Numbered from the stretch's first letter, positions 1-7,984 are shown. The stretch: 64,000 bases of DNA from Clostridiaceae bacterium (GCA_029256485.1 JAQSXU010000004.1:1-64000); one strand, 5' to 3'. Program-made: numbers and translations. Notes: generated from the sequence alone by a model not told the origin.

Positions 1-978
1 TTTTGCTTTATAGCTAATCATTTCTTTTAGTTTAAGTATTGGTATTTGAACAAATGTCTTATTGTAGTTTAAGTTTTGTTTAATACCATGGATATCGCCA
101 ATAACTATAGTGCTACACTTATGTTTTAGTGCTAATTCAATGATAATTTTACTTGCTTTATGCAAATAGTTATTAATATAATTTTCACGATAAGTTCTAA
201 GACGTGTTATTTCTTTAGAATCCTTATGATTTTTACTGCCAACCATGTGCATTGATATTCTTTGCAAATGTGAAATCTTCTTATCAATATGGCTATTTAC
301 TGACTTAAGTGGTTTTCCATTGATTATATAGCTTTCTTCATTGTTTAAGAATGTCATTGTTGCAAGGTTGCTTAAACCAAGGTCAATTGCCATAATGTTA
401 TTAAAGTCATTTGATAAAACCACTTCTTCTTTTAGATATATTAAAATTATGCTCCACTCTTTTAATGAACTGTTCCAGCAAATCTTTGCTTGTTGAAGGC
501 TATTCCAATTAAATAGGCTTTGAAGTTTATTAGAAACTTCAAAATTAAGACTATTTACACCATATTTTAATTGCATAGCTTTAGAGAGTGAAAGCATTAA
601 AGTATTGTTTTTAATTCTAATTCCTGCAGAAGTAAATATTATTTCATTTTTCCTATCATTTAAATTTTTATACTTTGGTGGTTTTGGCATACCATTGTAT
701 TTTGAAAGGCTTTTCTTAAAATCAGTAATTGATTTAAAATAACTTTTCCAGTTTTGCTCTAAAACCTTTAGACTATGCTGATAGTTATGACTATGAAGAA
801 ATTCCTTATGCCAATTAGAATTATATACTTCATTCATTTTGTAATATGATTTTACACCATAGGTTAAATTATCATAGTTAACTATGTTATATAATTTTGT
901 AGTATGATAACTTAACTCTTCAATAATGTTAGCTTGCAAACTATTTAGTTGTGGTTTGAATTTAAATGACAATCGCAT
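1..978 (-). CDS. tnpB: IS200/IS605-type TnpB (OrfB) RNA-guided nuclease, 3' end outside window
   Basis: The reverse strand from ATG 978 reads open for 326 codons to the window edge. It begins MRLSFKFKPQLNSLQ and carries the OrfB_IS605 core, with RuvC-I in AIDLGLSNLATM and a later IVIGDIHGI block. TnpB proteins are RNA-guided endonucleases that help IS605-type elements persist. The RBS is AAGGAT before ATG; an in-frame GTG 12 nt upstream would overlap it. The C-terminal zinc finger, RuvC-III and the omegaRNA, which lie 3' of tnpB, are outside the window. At the usual RuvC-II position, where many TnpBs have a Glu before Asp, this copy has Gly. No TnpA transposase is visible. Family confidence is high; activity is unknown. 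Confidence 0.93.
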   Translation of the reverse strand, partial: MRLSFKFKPQLNSLQANIIEELSYHTTKLYNIVNYDNLTYGVKSYYKMNEVYNSNWHKEFLHSHNYQHSLKVLEQNWKSYFKSITDFKKSLSKYNGMPKPPKYKNLNDRKNEIIFTSAGIRIKNNTLMLSLSKAMQLKYGVNSLNFEVSNKLQSLFNWNSLQQAKICWNSSLKEWSIILIYLKEEVVLSNDFNNIMAIDLGLSNLATMTFLNNEESYIINGKPLKSVNSHIDKKISHLQRISMHMVGSKNHKDSKEITRLRTYRENYINNYLHKASKIIIELALKHKCSTIVIGDIHGIKQNLNYNKTFVQIPILKLKEMISYKAK

Positions 979-1001
979 ATGTATATTCACATCCTTTTAA
1001 A

Positions 1002-1013
1002 GAACTTATGTTC
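1002..1013. promoter_or_regulatory. GAAC-N4-GTTC palindrome in the tnpB leader
   Basis: GAACTTATGTTC is a perfect inverted repeat directly downstream of the tnpB -10. It matches the core of Gram-positive LexA boxes (GAAC-N4-GTTC), but it could equally be a small leader hairpin belonging to the insertion element. Confidence 0.4.
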
Positions 1014-1015
1014 TT

Positions 1016-1044
1016 ATTATATCATCTAAATGATGAAATTTCAA
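1016..1044 (-). promoter_or_regulatory. Sigma-A promoter of tnpB
   Basis: On the minus strand TTGAAA (1039-1044) is followed after 17 bp by a perfect TATAAT (1016-1021). It lies 38 bp upstream of the tnpB ATG. Confidence 0.75.
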
Positions 1045-1052
1045 TACATATA

Positions 1053-1103
1053 ACGTCTTATCAGACGTAAAAATTCATCCCCAACTTTAGAAGATGGAGG
1101 GGT
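1053..1103. mobile_element. Probable IS605-type element end with hairpins
   Basis: ACGTCT-TATC-AGACGT (1053-1068) forms a perfect hairpin, followed by CCCC (1080-1083), then CTT/AAG pairs, then GGGG around 1099-1102. Subterminal hairpins on the 5' side of tnpB are typical of IS200/IS605 ends, which lack terminal inverted repeats. The exact cleavage site was not determined. Confidence 0.5.
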
Positions 1104-1180
1104 ATTCTTTTCTGTTTTTAGATAATTTTGCAGATATAGATTATTTAATCAAATAAGTAAGTTAATTTAGTTGAATAAGA

Positions 1181-1208
1181 AACAGCATTTATATAGTGCT
1201 GTTTTTTA
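1181..1208 (+). terminator. Terminator-like hairpin without an obvious upstream gene
   Basis: AACAGCA / TGCTGTT stem (1181-1187, 1197-1203) followed by six T. No plus-strand gene precedes it in the window, so it may insulate spoVG from the insertion element. Confidence 0.5.
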
Positions 1209-1341
1209 ATCTTCAAATTGGTATCAATACTTAACTTTTTATTTAGTAAAGCAGTATAAAACCATATTAAACACTTTTTATTTTATAATTCAAGAATTTG
1301 GAACGTATTATATAGAAATTACGAGAAAGTGAGGTGTTTTG

Positions 1342-1590
1342 ATGAAAATTACAGAAGTTAGATTGAATAAATTTGAGGGAGATAGTAAAGTAAAAGCATT
1401 TGCATCTGTTACATTTGATAATGTATTTGCAGTTCATGATATAAAAATTGTGGATGGTGCAAATGGATTATTTATTGCTATGCCAAGTAGAAAAACTAAA
1501 GACGGTGAGTTTAAAGATATTGCTCATTCAACTGACAAAGACTTTAGAAAAGAACTTACTGATGCTTTACTTGAAGAATATAATAAGTAA
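1342..1590 (+). CDS. spoVG: SpoVG-family regulator
   Basis: An 82-residue protein with the SpoVG signature: N-terminal MKITEVRLNKF, central VHDIKIVDG followed by NGLFIAMPSR, and GEFKDIAHS. SpoVG proteins are small DNA/RNA-binding regulators of septation, sporulation and virulence in Firmicutes. The start is ATG 1342 with GTGAGG 7 nt upstream; a TTG immediately before it in frame lacks proper spacing. It is a single-gene unit followed by a strong terminator. The usual acidic C-terminal tail is missing, as in short clostridial forms. A copy on an accessory element could alter host regulation or be used by the element itself; this is inference. Confidence 0.96.
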   Translation: MKITEVRLNKFEGDSKVKAFASVTFDNVFAVHDIKIVDGANGLFIAMPSRKTKDGEFKDIAHSTDKDFRKELTDALLEEYNK

Positions 1591-1620
1591 TACTATAAAC
1601 TAAGCCTTAAAAATAATATT

Positions 1621-1654
1621 AAACAGCAATTTTATTTTAAATTGCTGTTTTTTT
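1621..1654 (+). terminator. spoVG terminator
   Basis: Perfect 12-bp stem AAACAGCAATTT / AAATTGCTGTTT with a T-run directly after it. Confidence 0.9.
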
Positions 1655-1711
1655 ATTAATTAATTATTAAAAAACTAACTATAATATATAAATTCAAAAA
1701 AGGAGGAAAAA

Positions 1712-3379
1712 ATGAAAAATAATAATTTGTTAAAAATGTCAATGACATTGATTATTCTTTGCTGTCTATTTGTATTTAATCCATTAGCGGTTAATGCAGA
1801 AAATATGGGTAGCTTAGATATACTTGTTGGAGACAAAATTTCACTTGAAACAGTTATTGTTGCTTCTGACATTAATGAAGAGATAGATACTCTTGTTACT
1901 CAATTTACTTCAGATAATAATAAAATTGCAAGAATAGATGCATCTAAAAAACTTATAGGTGTTTCAGAAGGACAAACAATAATTACTGCAAAAATAAAAG
2001 ATAATGAAACTTTGGTAAAATTTACAGTAAATGTACATTCAACAGTTACTGGAGTAGAACTTGATAAAACAAATCTTGACATAAATGTCGGAGAAAAAGT
2101 TAAATTAACAGCAAATATACTGCCGACAGATGCATTTAAAAAAGATGTAACATGGTCTACTGATAATCCTGCTGTAGCTAAGGTTGTTAACGGTGTAGTA
2201 ACAGGAGTGAAAGAAGGAAAAGCAATAATTACAGTAACAACTGTTGATGGTGGATACAAAGCTATATGTGAGGTAACTGTTACACCAATGGTCACTGGGT
2301 TAAAGGTTAATACAGATAATGTCATTATAGAAGTTGGAAAAAAATTTACACTTGATGTAAAAGTTTATCCAGAAAATGCTTTTGACCAAACAATACTTTA
2401 TGAAATTGCAGAAAAAAGCTTAATTAGAATTGATAAAGAAGGTACTGTTACAGGATTAAATGAGGGTGAAACAGTTGTTCATTTCAAGTCAAGAGACGGT
2501 GGTTTTACTGGTCAAGCAACTATTGTAGTTGTATCAGATGTAGAAAAACTATTTATTCTTGATAAAAATGATAACAAAATAAGCTCTGCAGACTTAAATG
2601 TTGGTGAAGAACTTGAAATTATTGTTACCGATGATTTAAGTAATTCAAAATCTTTAAGTGATTATAAAATCAAATGGACAACTTCTGATAAATCAATAGC
2701 TACTATTAGAAACGGAAAAATAAAAGCAATTTCAAACGGAACTGCAACTATTACAGCTACTGTAACTCAGGACTCTGATGAAGCAAAAATAGATTTTGTA
2801 GTTAATGTTGATTCAACTGTTACTGGTGTATCTTTAAATAAAGATATGATTGAACTTAAAGTTGGAGAAAATGAAATGCTAACAGCTACAGTCTACCCAG
2901 AAAATGCAGTTAATAAAAATGTTAAATGGTCATCAAGCAACAGTAAAGTAGTAAAAGTAATTAAAGGTAAAGTGTATGCAGTAAGTGCTGGGGATGCAGT
3001 AATAACTGTAACAACAGAAGATGGTGGATATACAGCTTCTTGCTTAGTAAGTACAATAAGTACTGTTGACGGAATTATTGTTCCCGAAACAAACATAACT
3101 ATTAAAGTAGGGGATAGATATGAATTTTCCGCAGTAGTAATACCAGAAGAAACTCTTTCTAAGAAAATAAAAACAACTGTATCAGATAAAAAAGTAGTAA
3201 AAGCATTACAAGCAAGAAATTCTAAATACAATATAGTTGGATTAAAAGAAGGAACTTCTGTAGTAACACTAACAACATTAGATGGAGCAAGCTCAATTGA
3301 TATAAATGTTACTGTAGTTCCAAGAGATTTTAATATAAGTATTTATGACTCTGATGGAAACTTAATAATTGAAAATTAA
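1712..3379 (+). CDS. Secreted multi-domain Big2 (bacterial Ig-like) protein
   Basis: A 555-residue protein with a Sec signal peptide: basic MKNNNLLK, a hydrophobic stretch, and probable cleavage after VNA near residue 29. The mature part is about six Big2-like repeats of 75-85 residues. Several start VTGVxLxK, continue with the xxVGExxxLTAxVxPxxA motif, and end in GxAxITVTTxDGGY. Big2 domains are structural or adhesive modules of surface and phage proteins. There is no LPXTG motif, C-terminal membrane segment or catalytic domain, so it is probably released or held non-covalently. The RBS GGAGG precedes ATG 1712 and a terminator follows directly. Long antisense ORFs within it are by-products of repeat composition. 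Confidence 0.9.
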   Translation: MKNNNLLKMSMTLIILCCLFVFNPLAVNAENMGSLDILVGDKISLETVIVASDINEEIDTLVTQFTSDNNKIARIDASKKLIGVSEGQTIITAKIKDNETLVKFTVNVHSTVTGVELDKTNLDINVGEKVKLTANILPTDAFKKDVTWSTDNPAVAKVVNGVVTGVKEGKAIITVTTVDGGYKAICEVTVTPMVTGLKVNTDNVIIEVGKKFTLDVKVYPENAFDQTILYEIAEKSLIRIDKEGTVTGLNEGETVVHFKSRDGGFTGQATIVVVSDVEKLFILDKNDNKISSADLNVGEELEIIVTDDLSNSKSLSDYKIKWTTSDKSIATIRNGKIKAISNGTATITATVTQDSDEAKIDFVVNVDSTVTGVSLNKDMIELKVGENEMLTATVYPENAVNKNVKWSSSNSKVVKVIKGKVYAVSAGDAVITVTTEDGGYTASCLVSTISTVDGIIVPETNITIKVGDRYEFSAVVIPEETLSKKIKTTVSDKKVVKALQARNSKYNIVGLKEGTSVVTLTTLDGASSIDINVTVVPRDFNISIYDSDGNLIIEN

Positions 3380-3392
3380 TATTGTAAAATAA

Positions 3393-3417
3393 AAAACTCT
3401 CTATATAGAGAGTTTTT
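3393..3417 (+). terminator. Terminator of the Big2 gene
   Basis: AAAACTCTCTATATAGAGAG hairpin followed by TTTTT, 14 bp after the stop codon. Confidence 0.88.
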
Positions 3418-3468
3418 ATATTAGCCTTATTTCAATATTTTAAAATGCATATGAAATTAGGTATTTAA

Positions 3469-3738
3469 TTAATTGGAATGGAGTAGTAAATGTTCAGTAT
3501 TAATATTACACTCTTTTATACAATCCCAGAGGTTTCCTTTAGTATTATTATTTACATTTAAGTTTTCTTCCCAATCACCCTTTTTTAATAAATGACAAAA
3601 TCCATTAGAACAGAGTTGTTTTGATGTGTCAAGTTCCCAAAATGGACATGATGTATTTGCATCGTAACAATATTTTCCATGAGGTATATGATTTCTTTTA
3701 TTTTCAAATATTTCTTTATTAATTTTTTTTCTTAACAT
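3469..3738 (-). CDS. Cysteine-rich hypothetical protein
   Basis: I choose ATG 3738 (89 residues) because AAGGAG lies 5 nt upstream; an in-frame TTG at 3807 has no RBS. The protein holds cysteines in a pattern GKYCYDANTSCPFWELD, then LCSNGFCHLL and a GDWE motif, then one more Cys. The layout resembles small clostridial and phage proteins with a conserved YCY, CPFW and GYC arrangement, probably metal-binding. No function is assigned. It is transcribed towards the Big2 gene and away from the CheY-like gene. Confidence 0.7.
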   Translation of the reverse strand: MLRKKINKEIFENKRNHIPHGKYCYDANTSCPFWELDTSKQLCSNGFCHLLKKGDWEENLNVNNNTKGNLWDCIKECNINTEHLLLHSN

Positions 3739-3800
3739 TGAAGCTCCTTGATATTTACTATTTATATCTTCTAATAAACTTATATTGAACAAATAAGTAT

Positions 3801-3830
3801 TTGACAATAGTCTATGATATGGACTATTAT
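3801..3830 (+). promoter_or_regulatory. Promoter with palindrome-like -35 (CheY-like gene)
   Basis: TTGACA (3801-3806), an 18-bp spacer and TATTAT (3825-3830); a TATAAT sits 3 bp further on. The -35 belongs to TTGACAATAGTCTA, a diverged copy of the palindrome seen before other genes. An inverted pair ATAGTC / GACTAT (3807-3812, 3822-3827) fills the spacer. Confidence 0.6.
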
Positions 3831-3888
3831 AATATAAACAATTATAGAAATCAAGAATAAAATCATAAAATGGAGAGTGTTAATAAAA

Positions 3889-4248
3889 ATGAAAAGAGTA
3901 ATGATAGTTGATGATTCAAAATTTATGCATACAGTATTAGGAGGCGTATTAAAAACTAATGGATACGAAGTAGTGTGTAACGCTTATAATGGAGTTGAAG
4001 CCATTGAAAAGTATAAAACCTATATTCCTGATATTATAACAATGGATATTACAATGCCAGAAATGGGTGGTATAGAAGCATTGAAAAATATTTTAAAAAT
4101 AAATCCGAATGCAAAAGTAGTAATGGTTAGTGCGATGGGGCAAGAATCTTTAGTCTTAGAATCTGTAACTGCAGGAGCTAAAGGATTTATTGTAAAACCT
4201 TTTAAATCAGATGTTGTTGCAACTGCTTTAAGCAAATTTTCAAATTAA
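3889..4248 (+). CDS. Stand-alone CheY-like response-regulator receiver
   Basis: A 119-residue receiver with no output domain. The acidic pair is at MIVDDSKF, the phospho-acceptor Asp is in IITMDITMPEMGG, the conserved Ser is in VMVSAMG and the Lys in IVKPFKS. A single-domain receiver acts by protein-protein contact, as in chemotaxis or phosphorelays. No histidine kinase or chemotaxis gene is in the window, so the partner is probably host-encoded. I prefer ATG 3889; an in-frame GTG at 3877 overlaps the GGAGAG ribosome site. It is monocistronic, with its own operator-type promoter and a terminator. Confidence 0.93.
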   Translation: MKRVMIVDDSKFMHTVLGGVLKTNGYEVVCNAYNGVEAIEKYKTYIPDIITMDITMPEMGGIEALKNILKINPNAKVVMVSAMGQESLVLESVTAGAKGFIVKPFKSDVVATALSKFSN

Positions 4249-4277
4249 TAAATAGTAAATAGTAAATAGTAAATTTG

Positions 4278-4306
4278 AAGACACTTATAATATAGTGTCT
4301 TTTTTA
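4278..4306 (+). terminator. Terminator of the receiver gene
   Basis: AAGACACT / AGTGTCTT stem with a T-run. It is preceded by three tandem copies of aatagta at 4250-4273. Confidence 0.88.
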
Positions 4307-4339
4307 TTTTCTCAAAAAGGCATAATAAAAATGTTAATA

Positions 4340-4368
4340 TAGACAATAGTCAACATTAATGGTATAAT
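4340..4368 (+). promoter_or_regulatory. Promoter with palindromic -35 region (4.4-kb operon)
   Basis: TAGACA (4340-4345), 17 bp, TATAAT (4363-4368). The -35 is part of TAGACAATAGTCAA, a close variant of the shared palindrome TTGACTAAAGTCAA. Confidence 0.7.
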
Positions 4369-4425
4369 ATATATAATCAATAAAGATTATCAAGATAGTA
4401 CTGCTATTAAATAGAGGGAGTAAAT

Positions 4426-4524
4426 ATAGATAACAGATGTGTGTTCTGCGGAAAGATAATCCCAGAAGGTATGCAGATGTGTTTTGATTATTGTAATTTA
4501 ATTCAGAAAAGAAATTCCAATTAA
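4426..4524 (+). CDS. Small zinc-ribbon-like protein, apparent ATA start
   Basis: A 32-residue reading frame beginning NRCVFCGKIIPEGMQMC and continuing CFDYCNL. The CxxC and the later cysteines form a zinc-ribbon-like pattern common in short phage proteins with an IPEG motif. No ATG, GTG or TTG in this frame precedes the first CxxC; GAGGGAG lies 5 nt before an ATA codon at 4426. It is the first gene after the operator-type promoter. The alternative is a remnant truncated at its 5' end. Confidence 0.5.
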   Translation: MDNRCVFCGKIIPEGMQMCFDYCNLIQKRNSN

Positions 4525-4561
4525 GGGAAATTATAAAAAATTTTAAAAGTAGGAGAACAAA

Positions 4562-4963
4562 ATGAATAAAATAGATATTAAAGAATTTGCTAATAGCTTA
4601 AATAATAGAGAATATGGAAATGAATTAACTAAAGAAGAAATAGAAATAGCTAAAGAATTAGGATATGTTATTGTTTTCGGATTTTCTGATGATTGTACTG
4701 AATTTGAAGGTGCAATTTATGATGAAGTTGGCAGTTATGGAAATGTTGAGATATATATTGAAAAAGATGGTATTATCAAAGAATGTGAGTGTGAATGTAA
4801 GTATTTTATGAGAGCAAAAGAAAAAGCTAAAATCATAAAAGTATTGCATGATAGGAGTTTTGTTTTCAAATATGAAACCACAATTCCGCATGAAACATTT
4901 TATATATATTGTGAAGGTAATAAATACTGTGAAGGCATTGTATTTGATATAAAAGATTTATAA
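4562..4963 (+). CDS. Hypothetical protein, phage-type
   Basis: A 133-residue acidic protein with RBS AGGAG before ATG 4562. It has the segment LTKEEIEIAKELGYVIVFGF followed by SDDCTEFEGAIYDEVG, a pattern I associate with small phage proteins of unknown function. A CECECK cluster and two further cysteines near the C-terminus could bind metal. It is the second gene of the 4.4-kb operon. No catalytic motif was recognised. Confidence 0.8.
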   Translation: MNKIDIKEFANSLNNREYGNELTKEEIEIAKELGYVIVFGFSDDCTEFEGAIYDEVGSYGNVEIYIEKDGIIKECECECKYFMRAKEKAKIIKVLHDRSFVFKYETTIPHETFYIYCEGNKYCEGIVFDIKDL

Positions 4964-4979
4964 AGAGAAAGGGTAAAAT

Positions 4980-5147
4980 ATAAAACTATATCAAGTTGAT
5001 TTAATGGATGATAATGATTCTGAAACTATATTAGTTGTAGCAGATAATAAGGAAGAAGCAGAGGAAAAGGTACAAATTATTGATTGGTCTTGTTTACTTT
5101 GGGTAAATGTAAGAGAAATTACTAAAATAGATGGGTATATAGTTTAA
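4980..5147 (+). CDS. Small hypothetical protein, apparent ATA start
   Basis: The 55-codon frame reads (M)KLYQVDLMDDNDSETILVVA, then ADNKEEAEEKV and a tryptophan-containing tail. An in-frame TAA at 4974 forces initiation at ATA 4980, or internally at ATG 5004. AAAGGG lies 6 nt before the ATA, whereas the ATG has no RBS. The MKLYQV-like beginning supports the ATA. Function unknown; same operon as the preceding gene. Confidence 0.55.
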   Translation: MKLYQVDLMDDNDSETILVVADNKEEAEEKVQIIDWSCLLWVNVREITKIDGYIV

Positions 5148-5208
5148 TTAGTTAAAGCTTAATACAATATATCAATATCGTTTAAAACATAAATTTATAG
5201 GAGGAACT

Positions 5209-5421
5209 ATGAAAATATTAGACCAAAATGGAAAAGAACAAGAAGTGTTACAATTAGAACAAAATGGTTGTAATTTATTTGGACAACCTAAAAATATAAA
5301 AAAGCCAAAAGTATTGCTGGGAACATATTCTTCAGTAGTAAGAACTATGGAAGTAATGGCAGAGGCATATTGCATTAATTCACAGGATAAAAACATAATT
5401 TTTGAGATGCCAAATGAATAG
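5209..5421 (+). CDS. Hypothetical protein, paralogue of the gene at 7146
   Basis: 70 residues, strong AGGAGG RBS. The LLGTYSSVVRTMEVMAEA segment and the ending NIIFEMPNE match a family of short phage and Firmicute proteins in which an LGxYxxxxRxxEV stretch precedes a short acidic tail. The gene at 7146 has the same arrangement (ILGRFGFE, ending DIVFEVPLD). Function unknown. Confidence 0.75.
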   Translation: MKILDQNGKEQEVLQLEQNGCNLFGQPKNIKKPKVLLGTYSSVVRTMEVMAEAYCINSQDKNIIFEMPNE

Positions 5422-5650
5422 GAATTTAGTATTAAGTAAAATAGGAAATTTTGTTCGTAAAACAATAAAATTGCTAATACAAATAACAGTACTTTATCAT
5501 TTAATATTAATTGCATTAAGAGGTATGATGACAATATTTGTATTTAGTGCATATGTATATTCTGGAAAAATATTTGAAATAACTGAGACAAATGCAATAA
5601 GTTGGATACGTTTATGTTGTCAAATATTTTTAGGTAGCTACAACCTGTGA
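5414..5650 (+). CDS. Small hydrophobic protein, probably membrane
   Basis: I start at ATG 5414, inside the end of the previous gene (8-bp overlap), giving 78 residues; an in-frame TTG at 5402 is possible. There is no separate Shine-Dalgarno, so coupling is likely. The sequence is basic then hydrophobic, with likely membrane helices around LLIQITVLYHLILIALRG and MTIFVFSAYVYSG. No family recognised. Confidence 0.5.
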   Translation: MNRNLVLSKIGNFVRKTIKLLIQITVLYHLILIALRGMMTIFVFSAYVYSGKIFEITETNAISWIRLCCQIFLGSYNL

Positions 5651-5789
5651 TATTTTAAAATGTGGTCTTTGAAATGCCAAAAGAATAATAATTTAGTAAA
5701 GTATTCTCTATAATAGTAACAATATGTAAATGAAAAATTTACAAATATAAAGAAGGAATACTATTATACATAATAAAAGGAGAATAAAT

Positions 5790-6386
5790 ATGAAAAAGGT
5801 TTTTAGTGAGAAAAATGAAACAGTTGATATGAAAAAGGTCGCAAGTGAAATATATGAAAAATATATATATGAAAATGAAGATGAAAGAACACAACATGTT
5901 GCTTTATTAGAAAAAGCAGGATGGGTTATTGATTCACAAAAAAAAGAATTTACAGGTAACTTAATGTTGGATAATGTTAAGGATAAAAGTAAGTATATTT
6001 GGATTTCTAAAGTCTATAAAACTACTTTAGTTGGTTATGAAGACGAAATTCATATTTCTAAATCAGTTTGCATGACATGGGAAGAAGCAGAACACAAAAT
6101 AAATAAATATTTGACTGATAATTATTCATTTATTAAATCTGCAGAGGCTGATAGACAAGATTTTGAGTTTGTGTTAGTAATTAAGTATACTGACAAACAA
6201 ATTCCAGAAGAATTTATCGAAAAACTTAATTTAGATTGCTCGTTAGAAGAAGCTTTTGATGAATGCGATTACAAAACAATGGTGCTTAATTTAAAAAATG
6301 TTTCTTGTTTTTTAAGTAATATGTTTGGATTTAATGTAGAAAAAAGCTTCACAAGTGACGATGAAGTAGTTTTTGTAGGCAACTAA
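5790..6386 (+). CDS. Hypothetical protein
   Basis: 198 residues, AGGAG before ATG 5790, acidic with no membrane segment. The N-terminal half has a helical stretch (VASEIYEKYIYENEDERTQ) and a WVIDSQKKEF motif. It opens a run of six closely spaced genes ending at 7833. No domain recognised. Confidence 0.78.
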   Translation: MKKVFSEKNETVDMKKVASEIYEKYIYENEDERTQHVALLEKAGWVIDSQKKEFTGNLMLDNVKDKSKYIWISKVYKTTLVGYEDEIHISKSVCMTWEEAEHKINKYLTDNYSFIKSAEADRQDFEFVLVIKYTDKQIPEEFIEKLNLDCSLEEAFDECDYKTMVLNLKNVSCFLSNMFGFNVEKSFTSDDEVVFVGN

Positions 6387-6404
6387 GAAGAAAGAAGGAT
6401 TATT

Positions 6405-6584
6405 ATGCAGTGGTTGACGTTATTTGATAAATTAGGAAAGCAACCAGTAAGAAATTTAAGAAATAAAGATATTACTGTAATAGTAAATAACCAATCTATA
6501 AAGGTTACAGGAGTTAAATTTATGGCAAATGGTACTCCATATTTAATAACAGAGGAAATTAAAAAGAAAAGTGGTAAAGAATAG
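6405..6584 (+). CDS. Small hypothetical protein
   Basis: 59 residues, MQWLTLFDKLGKQPVRN onward, with GAAGGAT upstream of ATG 6405. It lies 18 bp after the previous gene, and the next start follows 9 bp after its stop. Basic, soluble, probably beta-rich in the middle. Function unknown. Confidence 0.65.
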   Translation: MQWLTLFDKLGKQPVRNLRNKDITVIVNNQSIKVTGVKFMANGTPYLITEEIKKKSGKE

Positions 6585-6593
6585 GTGGAATTT

Positions 6594-6890
6594 ATGAAAC
6601 TTGATACTGATAAAGAATTAGTTTATTTGGGAGATAACTGTTGTATATCGTCTCAGTGGATTCCAGACCATACCCCTACTGGATTATACGATTATAATGG
6701 TACGCCTTTATTAACAGGACATATTGCCACTTTACGTGGCTGTTCAGCCAGTGAAGTTGTGGTAGGCATAAATATGAAAGGGAAAGTTTTTATAGGCTTT
6801 GAAAGTAGGCATGGAAGTAGTGTTGGTTGGGATATTGACCAAGAAATGATAAATACTAAACATTTAACCATAATAGGTGATATAAGGTAA
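6594..6890 (+). CDS. Hypothetical protein
   Basis: 98 residues from ATG 6594, chosen because AGGTGG lies 5 nt upstream; the GTG at 6585 directly follows the previous stop. It is rich in Gly and beta-forming residues (KLDTDKELVYLGDNCC, SRHGSSVGWDID). Function unknown. Confidence 0.7.
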   Translation: MKLDTDKELVYLGDNCCISSQWIPDHTPTGLYDYNGTPLLTGHIATLRGCSASEVVVGINMKGKVFIGFESRHGSSVGWDIDQEMINTKHLTIIGDIR

Positions 6891-6952
6891 GCTTGCAGGA
6901 ATTAAATTTCTATGATAAATGGCAACTTTATATTTAATGGAGGAAAATAACA

Positions 6953-7159
6953 GTGAAAGATTATAAAATAGTAATTAATGTTTCTGAAGTAGGTGGAGTA
7001 TATAGTGTAAGAGATATCGAAGAAGCAAAAGAAATTGCACAATCAAAATGTGATGAAATATATTTACAATTAAGAGGTCGTTGCAGAGTTGAGGTAGAAA
7101 GCGTTGAAGAAGTAAATAAAATTGATATTCTAAAGGAGAAAAATCATGGTATATATTAA
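6953..7159 (+). CDS. Small hypothetical protein
   Basis: 68 residues starting at GTG 6953 with GGAGG upstream. Acidic, with a helix such as SVRDIEEAKEIAQSKCDEI. It overlaps the next gene by 14 bp, implying translational coupling. Confidence 0.7.
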   Translation: MKDYKIVINVSEVGGVYSVRDIEEAKEIAQSKCDEIYLQLRGRCRVEVESVEEVNKIDILKEKNHGIY

Positions 7160-7391
7160 ATCACAATATAATGATGTAATATGTTGTTTAACAAATTACG
7201 CTTTAAAAACAAATCATAGAAATGATTGTATGGAATTGATAGCAGTAAATGGAAATGAACAAATAATATTAGGCAGATTTGGATTTGAATGTAATAAAAC
7301 AGAAAATTTAATAAAAAAAATAGCACAATGTATAGTTGATGCTAATGGCAAAGATATTGTATTTGAAGTACCTTTAGATAAAGATTTATAA
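7146..7391 (+). CDS. Hypothetical protein, paralogue of the gene at 5209
   Basis: 81 residues; AAAGGAG within the preceding gene serves ATG 7146. It shares with the 5209 gene an ILGRF/LLGTY segment followed by a helix and a short FEVP/FEMP ending, so the two look like duplicated members of one phage family of unknown function. Confidence 0.72.
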   Translation: MVYIKSQYNDVICCLTNYALKTNHRNDCMELIAVNGNEQIILGRFGFECNKTENLIKKIAQCIVDANGKDIVFEVPLDKDL

Positions 7392-7452
7392 AAAAATATG
7401 AATTTTATTTTTTACTAACAGAGGAAATTAAGAAGGAAAGAAGGGGTATATA

Positions 7453-7833
7453 ATGAATTTTATAAGTGAAGATAAAAAACAAATCACATTGCCTGTTGAA
7501 TTAGGACAAACGGTATATAGATTTAATACAAACTGTTGCGATGCTTGTTTATTTCAAAAAGAATTATTTGATAAACTGTTTCCCAAAACGATAGATGGTC
7601 GTTGTGGAATGGACAAATCATGTCATACAAGATTCAGGGGAACAGAACATATTATTCTAACTTTAGATAATCTTGGTTGGATTTTAAATAATTGGAATTT
7701 AAAGGTTTTTAAGACCGAAAAAGAGGCAGAAGAAAAAGGAAAGGCGTTTGTTTTAGAACATATTAAAAAATTTAAAGAATTAGGGTTTAGCCTTGATAAA
7801 AATGGGTATTCAATTAATAGAGATATTAACTAA
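7453..7833 (+). CDS. Hypothetical phage-type protein with cysteine cluster
   Basis: 126 residues, GAAGG RBS. It begins with a beta-rich LPVELGQTVYRFNTNCCDAC module and ends with WNLKVFKTEKEAEEKGKAFV, an arrangement (xxVGxxVY ... VFxTxEEAE) common in small phage proteins and also seen in the middle of the 12465 gene. Six cysteines suggest metal binding. Last gene of the operon, followed by two terminators. Confidence 0.75.
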   Translation: MNFISEDKKQITLPVELGQTVYRFNTNCCDACLFQKELFDKLFPKTIDGRCGMDKSCHTRFRGTEHIILTLDNLGWILNNWNLKVFKTEKEAEEKGKAFVLEHIKKFKELGFSLDKNGYSINRDIN

Positions 7834-7899
7834 TAATATTTCTCCCCCCAACTCTAATATAAAGCAAAAAGAAAAGCAAAATCACAAATTTTCACAAGC

Positions 7900-7930
7900 A
7901 AAAGCACATGTAAAATTACATGTGCTTTTG
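7900..7930. terminator. Bidirectional terminator
   Basis: 14-bp stem AAAAGCACATGTAA / TTACATGTGCTTTT with A-run before and T-run after. It ends the 5.8-7.8 kb operon. Confidence 0.88.
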
Positions 7931-7984
7931 TACTATACAAATCAAGGATTATGGCGATTACTTTTTTATTTAACAGCTTTACAG

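Noticed and set aside
1900..3231. Minus-strand ORFs of 141 and 112 codons inside the Big2 gene
   Set aside because: They mirror the repeated Val/Thr-rich codons of the sense gene, have no ribosome binding site and give low-complexity hydrophobic translations.
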